From assembly GCA_010093705.1 (NCBI GenBank), contig MU006103.1, positions 531,121 through 595,120 of the forward strand: a stretch of DNA of 64,000 bases, given 5' to 3'. The notes under the pieces are model-generated. The model was given only the letters and a program-made list of their open reading frames with translations, was not told where the DNA came from and ran no database searches. This DNA comes from Patellaria atrata CBS 101060. Lineage: Eukaryota; Ascomycota; Dothideomycetes; Patellariales; Patellariaceae. Below are positions 21,117 through 31,419 of this stretch, piece by piece. A program made the position numbers and the translations under genes. The first letter of the stretch is position 1. Every line of letters begins with the position of its first letter.

Positions 21117-22326
21117 ATGGCAGGTCTATCGCCCGATGAATTTTCGTATCAAAAGACACACATACATCAAGACCAGGGCCCTAAAATTATAGGCATCTCA
21201 ACTTTCCTCGTCATCCTCACGTCGGTAGCGGTTGTCTCACGCTTTATAGCGAGACGGAGTCGAAATATGCGCTATGGGTGGGACGACTGGCTGTGTGTCC
21301 CAGCGTTGATACTAATTATAGGCATGTGCGCACTTAACGTGATATGTAAGCTACCAAGATTATATTCTATCAAAAGTTGGACTTTCTAACTCAGATAGCT
21401 ATTCCTTTTGGGTTGGGAAAACACCTACTGGCTACAGACCCTGCTAAAACATACAAGATTCTGCAAATAGGCTGGATTCTGTCCCTATTTTACACATTGA
21501 GCCACTTCTTTATCAAGATGGCTATACTGAGTTGCTACATACGAATCTTCACTCTGAATATAAGGTGGTTTAAATACACAGTTTACACGATGATGTTCTA
21601 TGTCAGCGCGTGGACAATAAGTCTTTTTGTCGTAGAACTTACAAAATGGTGAGATCAATCAGCCCCTCTATTTACCCCCCCTTGCTAATGTATGTATTCT
21701 ATAGCCGCCCTATTAGCTATTTCTGGGAGAGTAGAAACATATCACGTCGACTGCCAGCAGTTGGAAGGTGTACTAACAACAACGACCTAGCCATAATCTC
21801 TACTGCAGCTCTGAATACAGTCGGCGATATAGCTTTGCTAGTCTTGCCTATAACGGTTCTATGGAGATTAAACTTTAGCAAAAAGACTAAGCTTGGTGTC
21901 ATAGGGATATTTTGCTTTGGCATCTTTGCGTGCATTGCCTCTATGCTCCGCTTAATTTACACTGTTAAGCTATTCGAACACACAATAGATATAACGTGGC
22001 ACATGGTCAATTTATACCTGTGGACTTCCATCGAAGCTGCAATTGGAATACTGTGCGCCTGCTTTCCTGTCATTGGTCCGCTCCTAGCCACATTGGGTCG
22101 CAACGTCATCGCTCTTGTTGGCAAACCGGGTGAAGATAGTACAAGCATGGACATGAGCAAAATCCCGGATGGTTCAAGATATAGCAATATTCGGCGGTGG
22201 CCAAAATCCAAGCAGGAACCGGAGAAATTGTTGGATTTTGTGTACCCTCTCAACGCAAAAAATGGTGGGAGTGCAAGGACCGATGAGTATATCGTCTATA
22301 CCAGCTTAAAAACTTCGCCTGTATAG
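21117..22326 (+). CDS. Pth11-like seven-helix receptor (fungal rhodopsin-domain family)
   Basis: Exons 21117-21345, 21399-21648 and 21705-22326 give 366 residues. Seven hydrophobic helices can be counted, with family marks MRYGWDDWLCVPAL after helix 1, GLGKHL after helix 2, FFIKMAILSCYIRIF in helix 3, CRPISYFWE between helices, and a long helix pair ending WTSIEAAIGILCACFPVIGP. Pth11-type proteins are plasma-membrane receptors; in Magnaporthe one senses host surface cues, but most are uncharacterised and ligands are unknown. This copy has no N-terminal CFEM domain. The first acceptor was taken at 21398, nine bases past the CTAAC branch point, because the nearer AG breaks phase. The gene is whole although its neighbours on both sides are decayed. 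Confidence 0.85.
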
Positions 22327-22454
22327 TCCTGTTAGTAGTGTTTAGGTTCATTACTCCTAGCTATAGTTGCGGCAATACCTAAAATACATGAACTACAGAA
22401 TATCAAATACTGTATATCGATACTAGTAGATCACCCTTCCCTTTGATAAACTAA

Positions 22455-22672
22455 CTGGGCGACGGAAAAGACACCACATCATTATCTTTAACATTGCCGT
22501 CTCTGACACCATCTTTCATATCGCCGTCTCTGATACCACTAGCTTTGATATTGCCTCTTTAACATCAACATCACCTCTTTCATATACGTCTTTCGCACCA
22601 CTATCTTCAACATCACTATCTTGACATCGCCTCTTTGACATTACCATCTTCAACATCGATGTCTCCAACATC
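22455..22672. repeat. Degenerate minisatellite of CATC/TTTGACATC-like units
   Basis: About 220 bp made of imperfect 12-18 base units such as CATCTTTCATATCGCC, TCTCTGATACCAC and CATCACTATCTTGACATC. In the antisense direction one frame reads as repeated Asp-Gly/Val-Lys-Asp-like units, but it is not part of a recognisable gene. It lies between the Pth11-like gene and the decayed helicase. The following stretch to 23044 shows nothing further. Confidence 0.55.
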
Positions 22673-23044
22673 ACAAGGAAGGTAGTCCTATAATACGATG
22701 TGGTGGAGCCCTTGGGAGCCTTGTGACAATTATTGTGGAGGATATTTAGAGGTACAGTACAGCGCAAAACCTCAAAGCTCACAGCAGATCAAAGTTGGGT
22801 AATAGAAGAGAATCTCGATTTTCTCTTATCTCCTTAAGCTTCCTATTTTAAGTAACCGAGTATTGTAGCACGGTACTTCACTAACTCCTTTCTACCTTAT
22901 TCTCCATTCTTTGACAATAGCTCCGTCGTAACTACTTCCTCCGTAATATTGACGTCTCATATGGGACCATCAGCAATACCGCTGGGGTGAGCATCAACCG
23001 ACATCATTGTACACCAATACGTTAGAGACATACATCAGTCGTAA

Positions 23045-26000
23045 CTACGCCCATATCTTCTTGAACTTGTCATCGAATTCCTCCTGCAACAATATGAACG
23101 CCCTTAGTACGTTAAGCAACCCCTTATCGACATCAAAGGCTTCCCAATCCTTAGAATCACCGTCATCTTTAGATTTCAATAGGCCGCTGTCCGTCTGGTC
23201 CTTCTCACTAGTGGGCTCTAAGTACTTGTCTATCACTTTGTCGTCTTCCCGTTCTTCATGCGCATCGCCACTGCCCATTAAACCTCCCATATCCATATCG
23301 GTCTGAGGGCAGCCCTTGGTGAAGTTGGTCAAGTTCGTGACGATAGTGGCGAGCACAAGGGAAAAGTCTAAGCCTGTATTAAGGACAGTAGTGATATACT
23401 AGATGTTAATGACTTACGATTTAGATAGAACTAAACGTCAGATGAGCGAATCATATTTGCCACCTCAAGCGCCTTAATGTCTCCGTGCTTGTAGAAATCA
23501 TAGAGATAAGCGTTGAGCGGCTCTCTTGGATAGATTGGTAAATGAGGCACTACCTGCTTCACACTCATAGTCCATCTTCGACACCTTTTCATTATCCTTA
23601 TCATCATCGTCTTCCCGTTTCCCCTTCTTCTTGATAGTCTTGGTGACTTTGGCACGAGCTCGTATCACCTCATTCTCTTTTGACCATTTTTCAAATTCCG
23701 TAACCTTCTTCCCTCAGGTGGTATTAGATTGTTTCCATAATTTTTCCTTCTTCTCTAATTCGTCCATCACCGTTGCCGCTAACTCTTCACACATACGGCG
23801 GTCATAGTTGAAGACGATTGCGGGAAGGGCATCCTTAGATTGCAAGTCGGTAAGAATTGAGTGTATCGTGGAAAGGAGATTATCTGCGTCTACTTCTCTG
23901 TTTTCGCATTTGAGATTGCAGTTGTGCTTGGTGGCAAAAGCACTCCGCCGGATAGTCTGGTTAAGATCTTTGCCCAATTTTTGCCGTACACTCTTGATTG
24001 AGGAAGTTAGGTCAGCCATCTACTGTACAAGGATAGATTTCAGATCAGCCTCCCACTTGAAAATATCAATCTTCTTGATAACATTGGAAAGTAGCTCATT
24101 GGGATCAAGTGATGCAGGAAGTGGGTGCTCGTCAGTCGTATATTTGACCATATAGTGCCAAAGACGTAAACAGTCCCTAGCTTCTAGGCTCAAATCGTCA
24201 GGGATGTCGCGAGGCTTGTTGGTCAAGCACGCAACAGGATGGACAAAGGCAAAAGCATCCATTCCATCCAGACCGGGTGTGTGGATGAGGGGATGACCTG
24301 GCAAACCAGAGAAGCAAAAGACTTTCGGAGGTACATAAATGAAACTTCTGTAGGTCTGAGTACCGATGATGTTAAACAGTGACAATCTTGTTACCATTTG
24401 CTTCTCGAGTTGAGCCGAGCCAATCACTGAACTCCTGCGGATATCCAACAGTAGTAGAGAGTGAAATTATGGGAGAAGATGCTTGGGGTAACAACTGTTC
24501 CCAAATAATACCATCATCAGCCTGCCTATTGCAGTGGATTTCGTCGAAAATGATCCGCTTAATTCTACATGACCAAGAAGACGTCTTGTTGGCATTGGAT
24601 GAGGCAAATCACATAATCTGGAGAACATGAGGGAGAATCACAAGTATCTGAGAGCCAGTGGGATTGTTGATGCAAAAATCCCGAGTATGAATACCCCAGA
24701 TCGAGCGACCGGGATGTCTGAAGGCCTTTGAAAATCGAGCCTGAATCTCGGCTGCAATTGGATTTAGTAGAGCCTTGGTGGGTGCTACACATATAGCGAC
24801 ATTATCGTCGGAAGCTTGAAGAATTTTCTTCATTGCATAAAAAGAGATGAATGTCTTGCCGGAACTAGTGGGTGCAACGACAATTAGACTCTCCTCTTTA
24901 TCAATGGCATCGAGAACCTTGCGCTGCCACGCATCTGGGGGAAAAGGTACACGAAAATTTGGTGTAGAGTCGATGGCTCAATCGAGGTACGGTCTGCAAT
25001 GCTCTAGTTGAAAGATCTTTGGGCCGCTGTTTATGGACAAACCGCCATACTTTTGAGTCAGAATATTCACATTCATGTAGGAAAAAGCCAGAGTTCTATC
25101 CGAACAGTTGTTCTGAAACGTAACCTCAAGAAGCTCGAGTGCTTTGGAAATCGTTTGCAATGCTGCAATAATCGTCACCGTCATTCCTACTTCAACCTTG
25201 GAGAGACGAAGATGAGCACCCCAAATCAAAGCCGAAATATCTAATCTAGGGCTAGTATCCTTGCTTTTGTTGCTGTCAGTCCAGATCCGAAGTAAGCAGT
25301 CGATCATGAACAGCTCTATTTCTTGCCTTCGGAGACCACTCATGTCCAGGTTTTGGATATAGGTGCGCGCCAAGGTGTAGCGAAGTTCGACGTTAGGGTT
25401 GGACATGATCTGTTTGTACTTGGATTTCTAGAACGCGGTATCTATATCCGCTTTCGGTCGCTCTCGTTGGACCTTGAGGTTAGCTGCAGCTTCTAACGCG
25501 GCGGCCTTGCCACCTTTCTTCGTAGGATTTCTAGGCTTTTTACAGCCATTCGAAGATGTTTCATTTGCTTGCTTTTGTGCCTTGGTTGACTTGATTTTGT
25601 GCACTATCTTCGTAGATCTAGAGGCTTGAGAGCTCTGTCCAGCAATGATGGTCTCCGGCTCAAGAACCTTGCCGGCTGCATTTGTCAGACTCGCACCATA
25701 AGCTTGCATCTCAACTATGAACAACTGATTTCTTCGACGCGCAAACCATCCCATATGCGTTAGAGAAGCCCGTGGTCTAAAGGCCTTGGTATGGTTATGC
25801 TAGTGTGAAAGCTCTTGAAAGACTTCGGATTCGCCGAAGTTTGAATGAGTGGATGGCTCATCGTCGGTCAGGAGATGAATAGGGGCAAGATGTTGGTTAA
25901 ATACTAGATTTCTGAATGGAAGAACTACTTGTTCACATGGCCCCAGTGGTGAGGGAATCATGGGAATGCTCGTCGTATCCGCGGGTACCGAGGCCGCTGG

Positions 26001-27372
26001 ATTGCTTACGATCTGTTGGCTACTAAGCTGTGAAAGTGCCGCACAGAGTTCCTCGTACTTCACCTTGAGCGGTATGATTCTCAAAAGTGCGAGGGAAAAC
26101 TCACTTTACGCATGAATATGATGAATGGAAATTCGTTAACTAGATCAACAAGGTCGCATGGACGGCATTGACTGTCAAGCTTTTCGATTAACGCGCAATG
26201 GTGGAGAAGATACGTTGCTGTATGTGCGATTTCAGCAATAAGATGCTGCATATCAGCTGTACCGTCCAGCGTCCGTACTCCACAGTTTTCAAACAAGAGG
26301 AATTTTAACGCGCTAGTGTGTAAGAGGAACGTTGAAGCTTCCTCGGTTGATATCTGACCATCTTTAATCGGATTTCGGAGCGCCAGTAGCGTCACCACGT
26401 CGCGTTCGGAAAGAGTGTCTAGCTGCGTCAAGTCGTCCAAGCTGTAGGGGCTAGGTAAGTGATATTCAATAGCGGGTTTGATAGTGTGAAGTGCGTAGAA
26501 GTCTTGAGCATCTTACAACCGTGAAAACTCCATGACAACAGTCAAAGCTGTAGCAAATGTTAGTTTAGGCGAAGACGTGAAAGGTTTCGGTGGGAATTGT
26601 TTTAGGAGCTGGGGGCCTGATATAGTTAGGTTATCTTTGTGTCTTTGAATTGTAATTCGTTGACCATAGCAACATTGTACTGGTTCGAGATGAACCAGGA
26701 GATCATTGCCCGTAGGTTGAGTTGGAGCGACAGTAAGATTGCGTTGAAGAAATCGTTGGATTTGCCGTAGGCTTCAGCTTCGATAGCGCTTCTCAGAATA
26801 GTTTTTTTGCCAATCCTTTTCTTCGTGCTTCTCAGAGCTGGTAGCGGCACCATCATGACACATGACGAAATAAGTACCAGTATCTTTTAGGTGAGTCATA
26901 AAGGCGGCGTCGGTAATTGAACTGAACCGTCGAATGCTGATGCTGGAACTGAGCTTGCATTGCAGGTGGCGTATGATGACCGAACGTGCCAGGAGACACT
27001 TTGAGTGATTTTTGAGCTCAGTTGCACGTGAATACAAAGTTTCTCGTTCTGATGAAAGCAGACGAGGTTAAAGTTGCATTTGGGGGAGACGAGATTTCAG
27101 ACCAGGTTTTCAACAAGGTAGACTGCGTGAAGGAGTTGAAATCCATCTGTCCAATACATCAGCAGAGGAACATCTTGACGGAATCCAGATGAGGTCGAGC
27201 AGTTTACTCACCATGGAAATTAAGCCGTGGGTCGGAGAAGCAGTGAAGAAGTAATGAGTCGGGCTCGATAAGGAACAGTTCACTTCCCGCGTAGTCCCCA
27301 AAAAGATCTACTCGTCTCGCAAAAAGCGAGCGATACCACTGAAGAATGGCCTCTTTAGAAACCAGGGCAGTG
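23045..27372 (-). pseudogene. Decayed DDX60-like (Ski2-type) DExH helicase gene with internal deletion
   Basis: On the minus strand the gene can be followed from an N-terminal VDLFGDYAGSELFLIEPDS (about 27310) and TGTYFVMCHDGAATSSE (about 26880) through the helicase start PFPPDAWQRKVLDAI, motif I VVAPTSSGKT (about 24870), CVAPTKALLN, HTRDFCINNPTG, motif II FDEIH (about 24550), then GLPGHPLIHTPGLDG, FVHPVACLTNKP and a C-terminal LNVLRAFILLQEEFDDKF ending at 23045. These match fungal proteins related to DDX60, an RNA helicase group. An in-frame TGA lies between motifs I and II, another stop precedes HHRYSDLQKF, and many frame changes occur. Between roughly 23430 and 23360 several hundred residues expected for the second RecA domain and the winged-helix region are missing. 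It is a dead host gene, not a virus-derived one. Confidence 0.8.
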
Positions 27373-27582
27373 ATTTAAGAAAGACTCGGATTGCGTGGTA
27401 GGTTGAGAGAAATATAGTGATGAAGTTTGTGTTCGAGGGACAAATCTGAGTTCTACTGTCCCAGAGGTTCAAGACAAGACAGATCAAGCTACCGTGGTAA
27501 GTGCAATGCTATCAAATCTTCATCAATTGTAGATGCGTAGGTATGGAGTGTTACCGTGAGTACAAGTAAGGTAACATGTTTA

Positions 27583-27623
27583 GAAGTCTTGGACACTCCG
27601 TGCACAGAGACACTCCGTGCACG
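27583..27623 (+). repeat. Left terminal inverted repeat of the pogo/Fot1 element
   Basis: 41 bp beginning GAAGTCTTG. It contains a direct duplication of the 14-mer GACACTCCGTGCAC, the copies separated by AGA (with the first copy starting at the G of TTGGACAC). Such doubled motifs in pogo-like ends are candidate transposase binding sites. Confidence 0.92.
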
Positions 27624-27673
27624 CCACCCCATAAACCTATACTGTTACTTCAAAATTCAATATCTCCATCAAT

Positions 27674-29548
27674 ATGGTAGCTATTGACCTCGCTCTTGAT
27701 GATCTGAATAGCCAATCAGTACCTAATATCAGCCATACTGCTAAAAAGTTTGGTGTTGACCGTACTACGTTGTCGCGTCGATGGAGAGGTATAACCCGTT
27801 CTATGGATACGGCGTACAAGAGGAGAGAATTCCTCAACGAATCCCAGTCCAAATTCCTTATTAAATATATTAACAGAGTCTCTGCGCAAGGCTTAGCGCC
27901 TACTCCATTAATGGTACGGACCTGGGCAGCAGAGATTGCTAAGAAAGAGCCGTCAGCTAAATGGCCAAGCCGCTGGATCAAGCGAAATTCAAAATGTTTG
28001 AAATCTGGATATCTCTCAGGGCTAGATAAATCCAGGAAAAATTCAGAATCTGCCTTCTACTACGCGCTATACTTTGAGCTATTAGCTCGTAAAATAGAGC
28101 AGTATAGGGTTAAAATCCCTAATATATGGAACATGGACGAGAAGGGCTTTCTAATGGGTATACTGCAAAAGCAACGTCGTTACTTCTCTAAAGCATACTA
28201 CGAAACAGGGGCTCTGAAGCACGTACTTCAAGATGGTAGTAGATCGTGGATAACGTGTCTTGCTGCTATCTGTGCTGACGGTAGGCACCTGGATCCAATG
28301 CTGATTTACGAGGCGGTTAGTGGAGATATTCAGGATACGTGGATACAAGACTATAACGAAAATATCCATAAATGCTCTTTTGCTTCCTCTCCAACTGGCT
28401 GGACGAATAACGAGCTCGGATATCAGTGGCTAACACGAGTCTTTGAGCCGTATACTAGACCCACAAGCGATAGAGAGTGGAGAGTTTTAATACTTGATGG
28501 GCACGGATCTCACGTCACAATGAAATTCATTGATTTTGCGTTAAGTCATAGAATCCTGCTGGCTGTTTTTCCTCCGCATTCAACTCACCGTTTACAACCT
28601 CTTGACGTCTCATTATTTGCTCCCCTGGCTCAGTACTATAGTCAGGAGTTGGACATATTCATACACGACTCTGAGGGCCTTTGTAGCGTTACAAAGCGAG
28701 ACTTCTTCCGTCTATTTTGGCCTTCTTTTCAGAAGGCTTTTGCGGAGAAAAATGTACTTTCAGGATTCCGGAAAACAGGATTATCTCCCTTTAATCCTAC
28801 TATTATTTTAGGCGAACTTGACTTCAAAATACCTAGTGAAGATAGTAGACTAGGCTCAGAAGATTCAGTATCTTCAGAAGTATCTCTAACTGATTGGCGG
28901 AAGATAGAGAGGCTTCTAAAGGTTACCTATCGTGACTTTTCTGATAAGGAGACTCAACGTTTAGATGATATCATCCTACAGATCACTTCCGAGATTTCAG
29001 TGCTTCGTGGCCGAGTTGACGGACTTAGACGAGCTCTACAGAATGAGATAAAGAAGCGCAAGCGTCAGAAGCCAGCATTTAAGACTACTGGTCTTAAAGA
29101 GGAGGGTTATGCTCAAGTATTTACCCCGTCAAAAGTAGCATTAGCAAAACAGCTCTTAGCTAAACAAGACACTGAAAAGGAGCGCCAACAGGCTCAAAAA
29201 TACCAGGCTATACTTAAAAGGCAGCAAAAGAACCAGGAGAAGAAAGTACTGCTTGCTGCTCGTCAAAAAGCGAGAGAAGAGAGTAAAAAACAACGTGAGA
29301 CGGAGGTATTAGTAAAGGTATCAGCTCGAGAGCGTGCTACTGAGGCTCGTCAGGCTCAACAACAGCTTATTGGCGATATCAGACAGTCACGGCTACGCAA
29401 TAAGGTATCAAAAGGTGTATTTACTACCACTCAACAGAAGGAAGTTGTTGTTCTATCTCCATTAAAAGTTCAGGATAGTGGTGAAGGTAGTTCTCGTCCA
29501 AAACGCACGCGCAAAGCACCAGCACGATTTTTAGATTTTGAAACATAG
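27674..29548 (+). CDS. Pogo/Fot1-type transposase with CENP-B-like DNA-binding region
   Basis: An intronless 624-residue protein. Residues about 1-60 form a helix-turn-helix (NISHTAKKFGVDRTTLSRRW), followed by a CENP-B/Tc5-type second DNA-binding part (FLNESQSKFLIKYINRV through KWPSRWIKRN). The DDE_1 catalytic core has its three acidic residues in NIWNMDEKGF, VLILDGHGSH and HRLQPLDVSLF, spaced as in Fot1/pogo enzymes. The core continues to SGFRKTGLSPFNP. The last 200 residues are a charged coiled-coil-like tail with basic clusters and a final RPKRTRKAPARFLDF, possibly nuclear localisation. Cut-and-paste transposition at TA is the family's known reaction. All key residues are present. Confidence 0.93.
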   Translation: MVAIDLALDDLNSQSVPNISHTAKKFGVDRTTLSRRWRGITRSMDTAYKRREFLNESQSKFLIKYINRVSAQGLAPTPLMVRTWAAEIAKKEPSAKWPSRWIKRNSKCLKSGYLSGLDKSRKNSESAFYYALYFELLARKIEQYRVKIPNIWNMDEKGFLMGILQKQRRYFSKAYYETGALKHVLQDGSRSWITCLAAICADGRHLDPMLIYEAVSGDIQDTWIQDYNENIHKCSFASSPTGWTNNELGYQWLTRVFEPYTRPTSDREWRVLILDGHGSHVTMKFIDFALSHRILLAVFPPHSTHRLQPLDVSLFAPLAQYYSQELDIFIHDSEGLCSVTKRDFFRLFWPSFQKAFAEKNVLSGFRKTGLSPFNPTIILGELDFKIPSEDSRLGSEDSVSSEVSLTDWRKIERLLKVTYRDFSDKETQRLDDIILQITSEISVLRGRVDGLRRALQNEIKKRKRQKPAFKTTGLKEEGYAQVFTPSKVALAKQLLAKQDTEKERQQAQKYQAILKRQQKNQEKKVLLAARQKAREESKKQRETEVLVKVSARERATEARQAQQQLIGDIRQSRLRNKVSKGVFTTTQQKEVVVLSPLKVQDSGEGSSRPKRTRKAPARFLDFET

Positions 29549-29660
29549 ATAGATCTATTTCTTACTATCTAAATAACTATTCTACCAAATTTGAATATAA
29601 ACGGACTTATGGTTGTTGAGATATTCGTAATTCAAAAGCCATACTGTTGGTGGTGATCAC

Positions 29661-29701
29661 CGTGCACGGAGTGTCTCTGTGCACGGAGTGTCCAAGACTT
29701 C
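29661..29701 (-). repeat. Right terminal inverted repeat of the pogo/Fot1 element
   Basis: Exact reverse complement of 27583-27623 over all 41 bases, including the doubled 14-mer, followed by the TA duplication. Confidence 0.92.
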
Positions 29702-31419
29702 TACCTGAACATACAGTGACGCCAGAACAATTATTGGGCTTGTTCCCCACGTACGCCAGAGCACCCCCACGTCCTTGACCCGGCCCGACTTAGTTCCAAA
29801 TCGGCATCGGTAGAACTACTCAGAAGATATCCTTTTATACAACCCAAACTTAAATTAAATCATCAACAAACAAATGATCTAACATCTTTCTCTACTCTCT
29901 ATACCTACTGATCATCTTGTACGTTATGCTCTTGATGATGTTGTGAAAAATCTTTCTGTATATTTTGGCCTCGAGAGAGGTCATACTATAGTCTCAGCTT
30001 CCGTCGTCGGATCCGATATGAGTAATAGAAGCACCTAAAACACTTAATTGCTCGCAGATGCAATCCAAAATGAAAGCCATCGTTAAGAAAATCTCGCCCA
30101 TCTTCATCGCTCAAACGCCCGATCCGGGATTGCGAGCCCATCTTAGAAATGAGACCTCTTAGGCCCGTCTCTGGGATCACCGTACAACGAACGGTTACTT
30201 GCTTTGCACAAACTTCCGGTCCGATAGCAAGATCATATGCACGGCAGTCCTAGTCATGAAAATCGGGGTAGAGGATAAAGCAAACGAAGGAAACGCGCAT
30301 ACACCTCTCACTCTAAAAGAAACATATGTTTCGTAAGTAAGTGAGTCTATTGTCGACCTTTGCACCCTCTGGCGAACAACGCTGTAGAATTCGTGTGAAG
30401 ATAATTTACAGCGACGAGACCATGATGGCCAGCTTTATCATTAGCGTAAGAGAGGGTCCAGCTCAAATTTGCCGTTTTCCACTGTGCGGGGAGAAAAGGG
30501 AAGTACAAATACTGTATAATATGAAAATAAGTACCACCCCCTCCTCTAGGAGAGAAGGTACCCAATCTAGAGATGTTGTATTCCATAAATTGCATCGCGT
30601 GGCATATCTAATCGCGTGATCAGACTTTAGCCTTAAAAGAGAAACGAAGGAGTTTGCAATAAGCATACTGAGAGCTGTCGGGGCACGACAGTGCAAGGTT
30701 GGGTTGGGTTCTCCCTTAGAACAGAATAGAGGGGAGTGATACACTTCGAAATCCACTTCCGCTACACTTCAAAACAAGAGGAATAGCTCAAGCTGCTTTA
30801 TTCGGGCCTTTTCATTCTACGCCCCCGTACTGTAAAGCCGGGTTCTGAGTGTAGGCTGAGAATAACATCGTCGATATGCTTGCCTAGCTCTTCCACCTAT
30901 ATGTCGGCATTATCTACTATGATCTTATACGCCCCAGGTTTGTTGGAACTGTCAAGACCTGAATGGGTCGGGAGAAAGAGTGATACGGAGAAAGGGAGCA
31001 ACGCTTTCGAGGCGGGAAGCGAACCAATACAGATTAGAAAGCTTTCGGAGCGGGGGCCTTTCCCCATCACTAAGAGTTAGTACGAAGGGAAGGTATATGG
31101 TGAAAGATGTTCGGGTTGTTATATGAGGACAATAATGGGATAGAATGTAGTTCTACGGAGAACTCGATGTTATCAACCCGAAAAACCACCGCCTTGGCAA
31201 TGACGTACGGAGTACTCAGCAACAGGCTCTTTCCTTGATATCTTCTAATATTTTGATATATTAACGAACAAAAGATCCGGTGTCATCTATCTAACTCCTT
31301 GACCAAACCCCGACGCCGTGTGTATCCAAACAAAGGAAGACATTGTAATGGAATTGTCTATTAGAACTAGGGAATAGAGATCAAATGCAGTGCACCTCCT
31401 TCACAGAACATAAACCCCT
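29702..31419. other. Intergenic between transposon and NRPS 3' end
   Basis: About 1.7 kb with no recognisable gene. Short frames on both strands conflict and lack family sequence. The right end should hold the NRPS 3' untranslated region. Confidence 0.45.

Larger units (their letters stand above)
27583..29701 (+). mobile_element. Pogo/Fot1-type (Tc1-mariner superfamily) DNA transposon, apparently whole
   Basis: A 2119-bp element flanked by TA at 27581-27582 and 29702-29703, the expected pogo/Tc1 target duplication. The ends are 41-bp inverted repeats that are identical base for base, and between them lies one uninterrupted transposase gene. Identical ends plus an open frame indicate a recent insertion or a still mobile copy. 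It sits just upstream of the decayed DDX60-like gene, but outside its recognisable coding part, so it need not have caused the decay. Confidence 0.93.
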
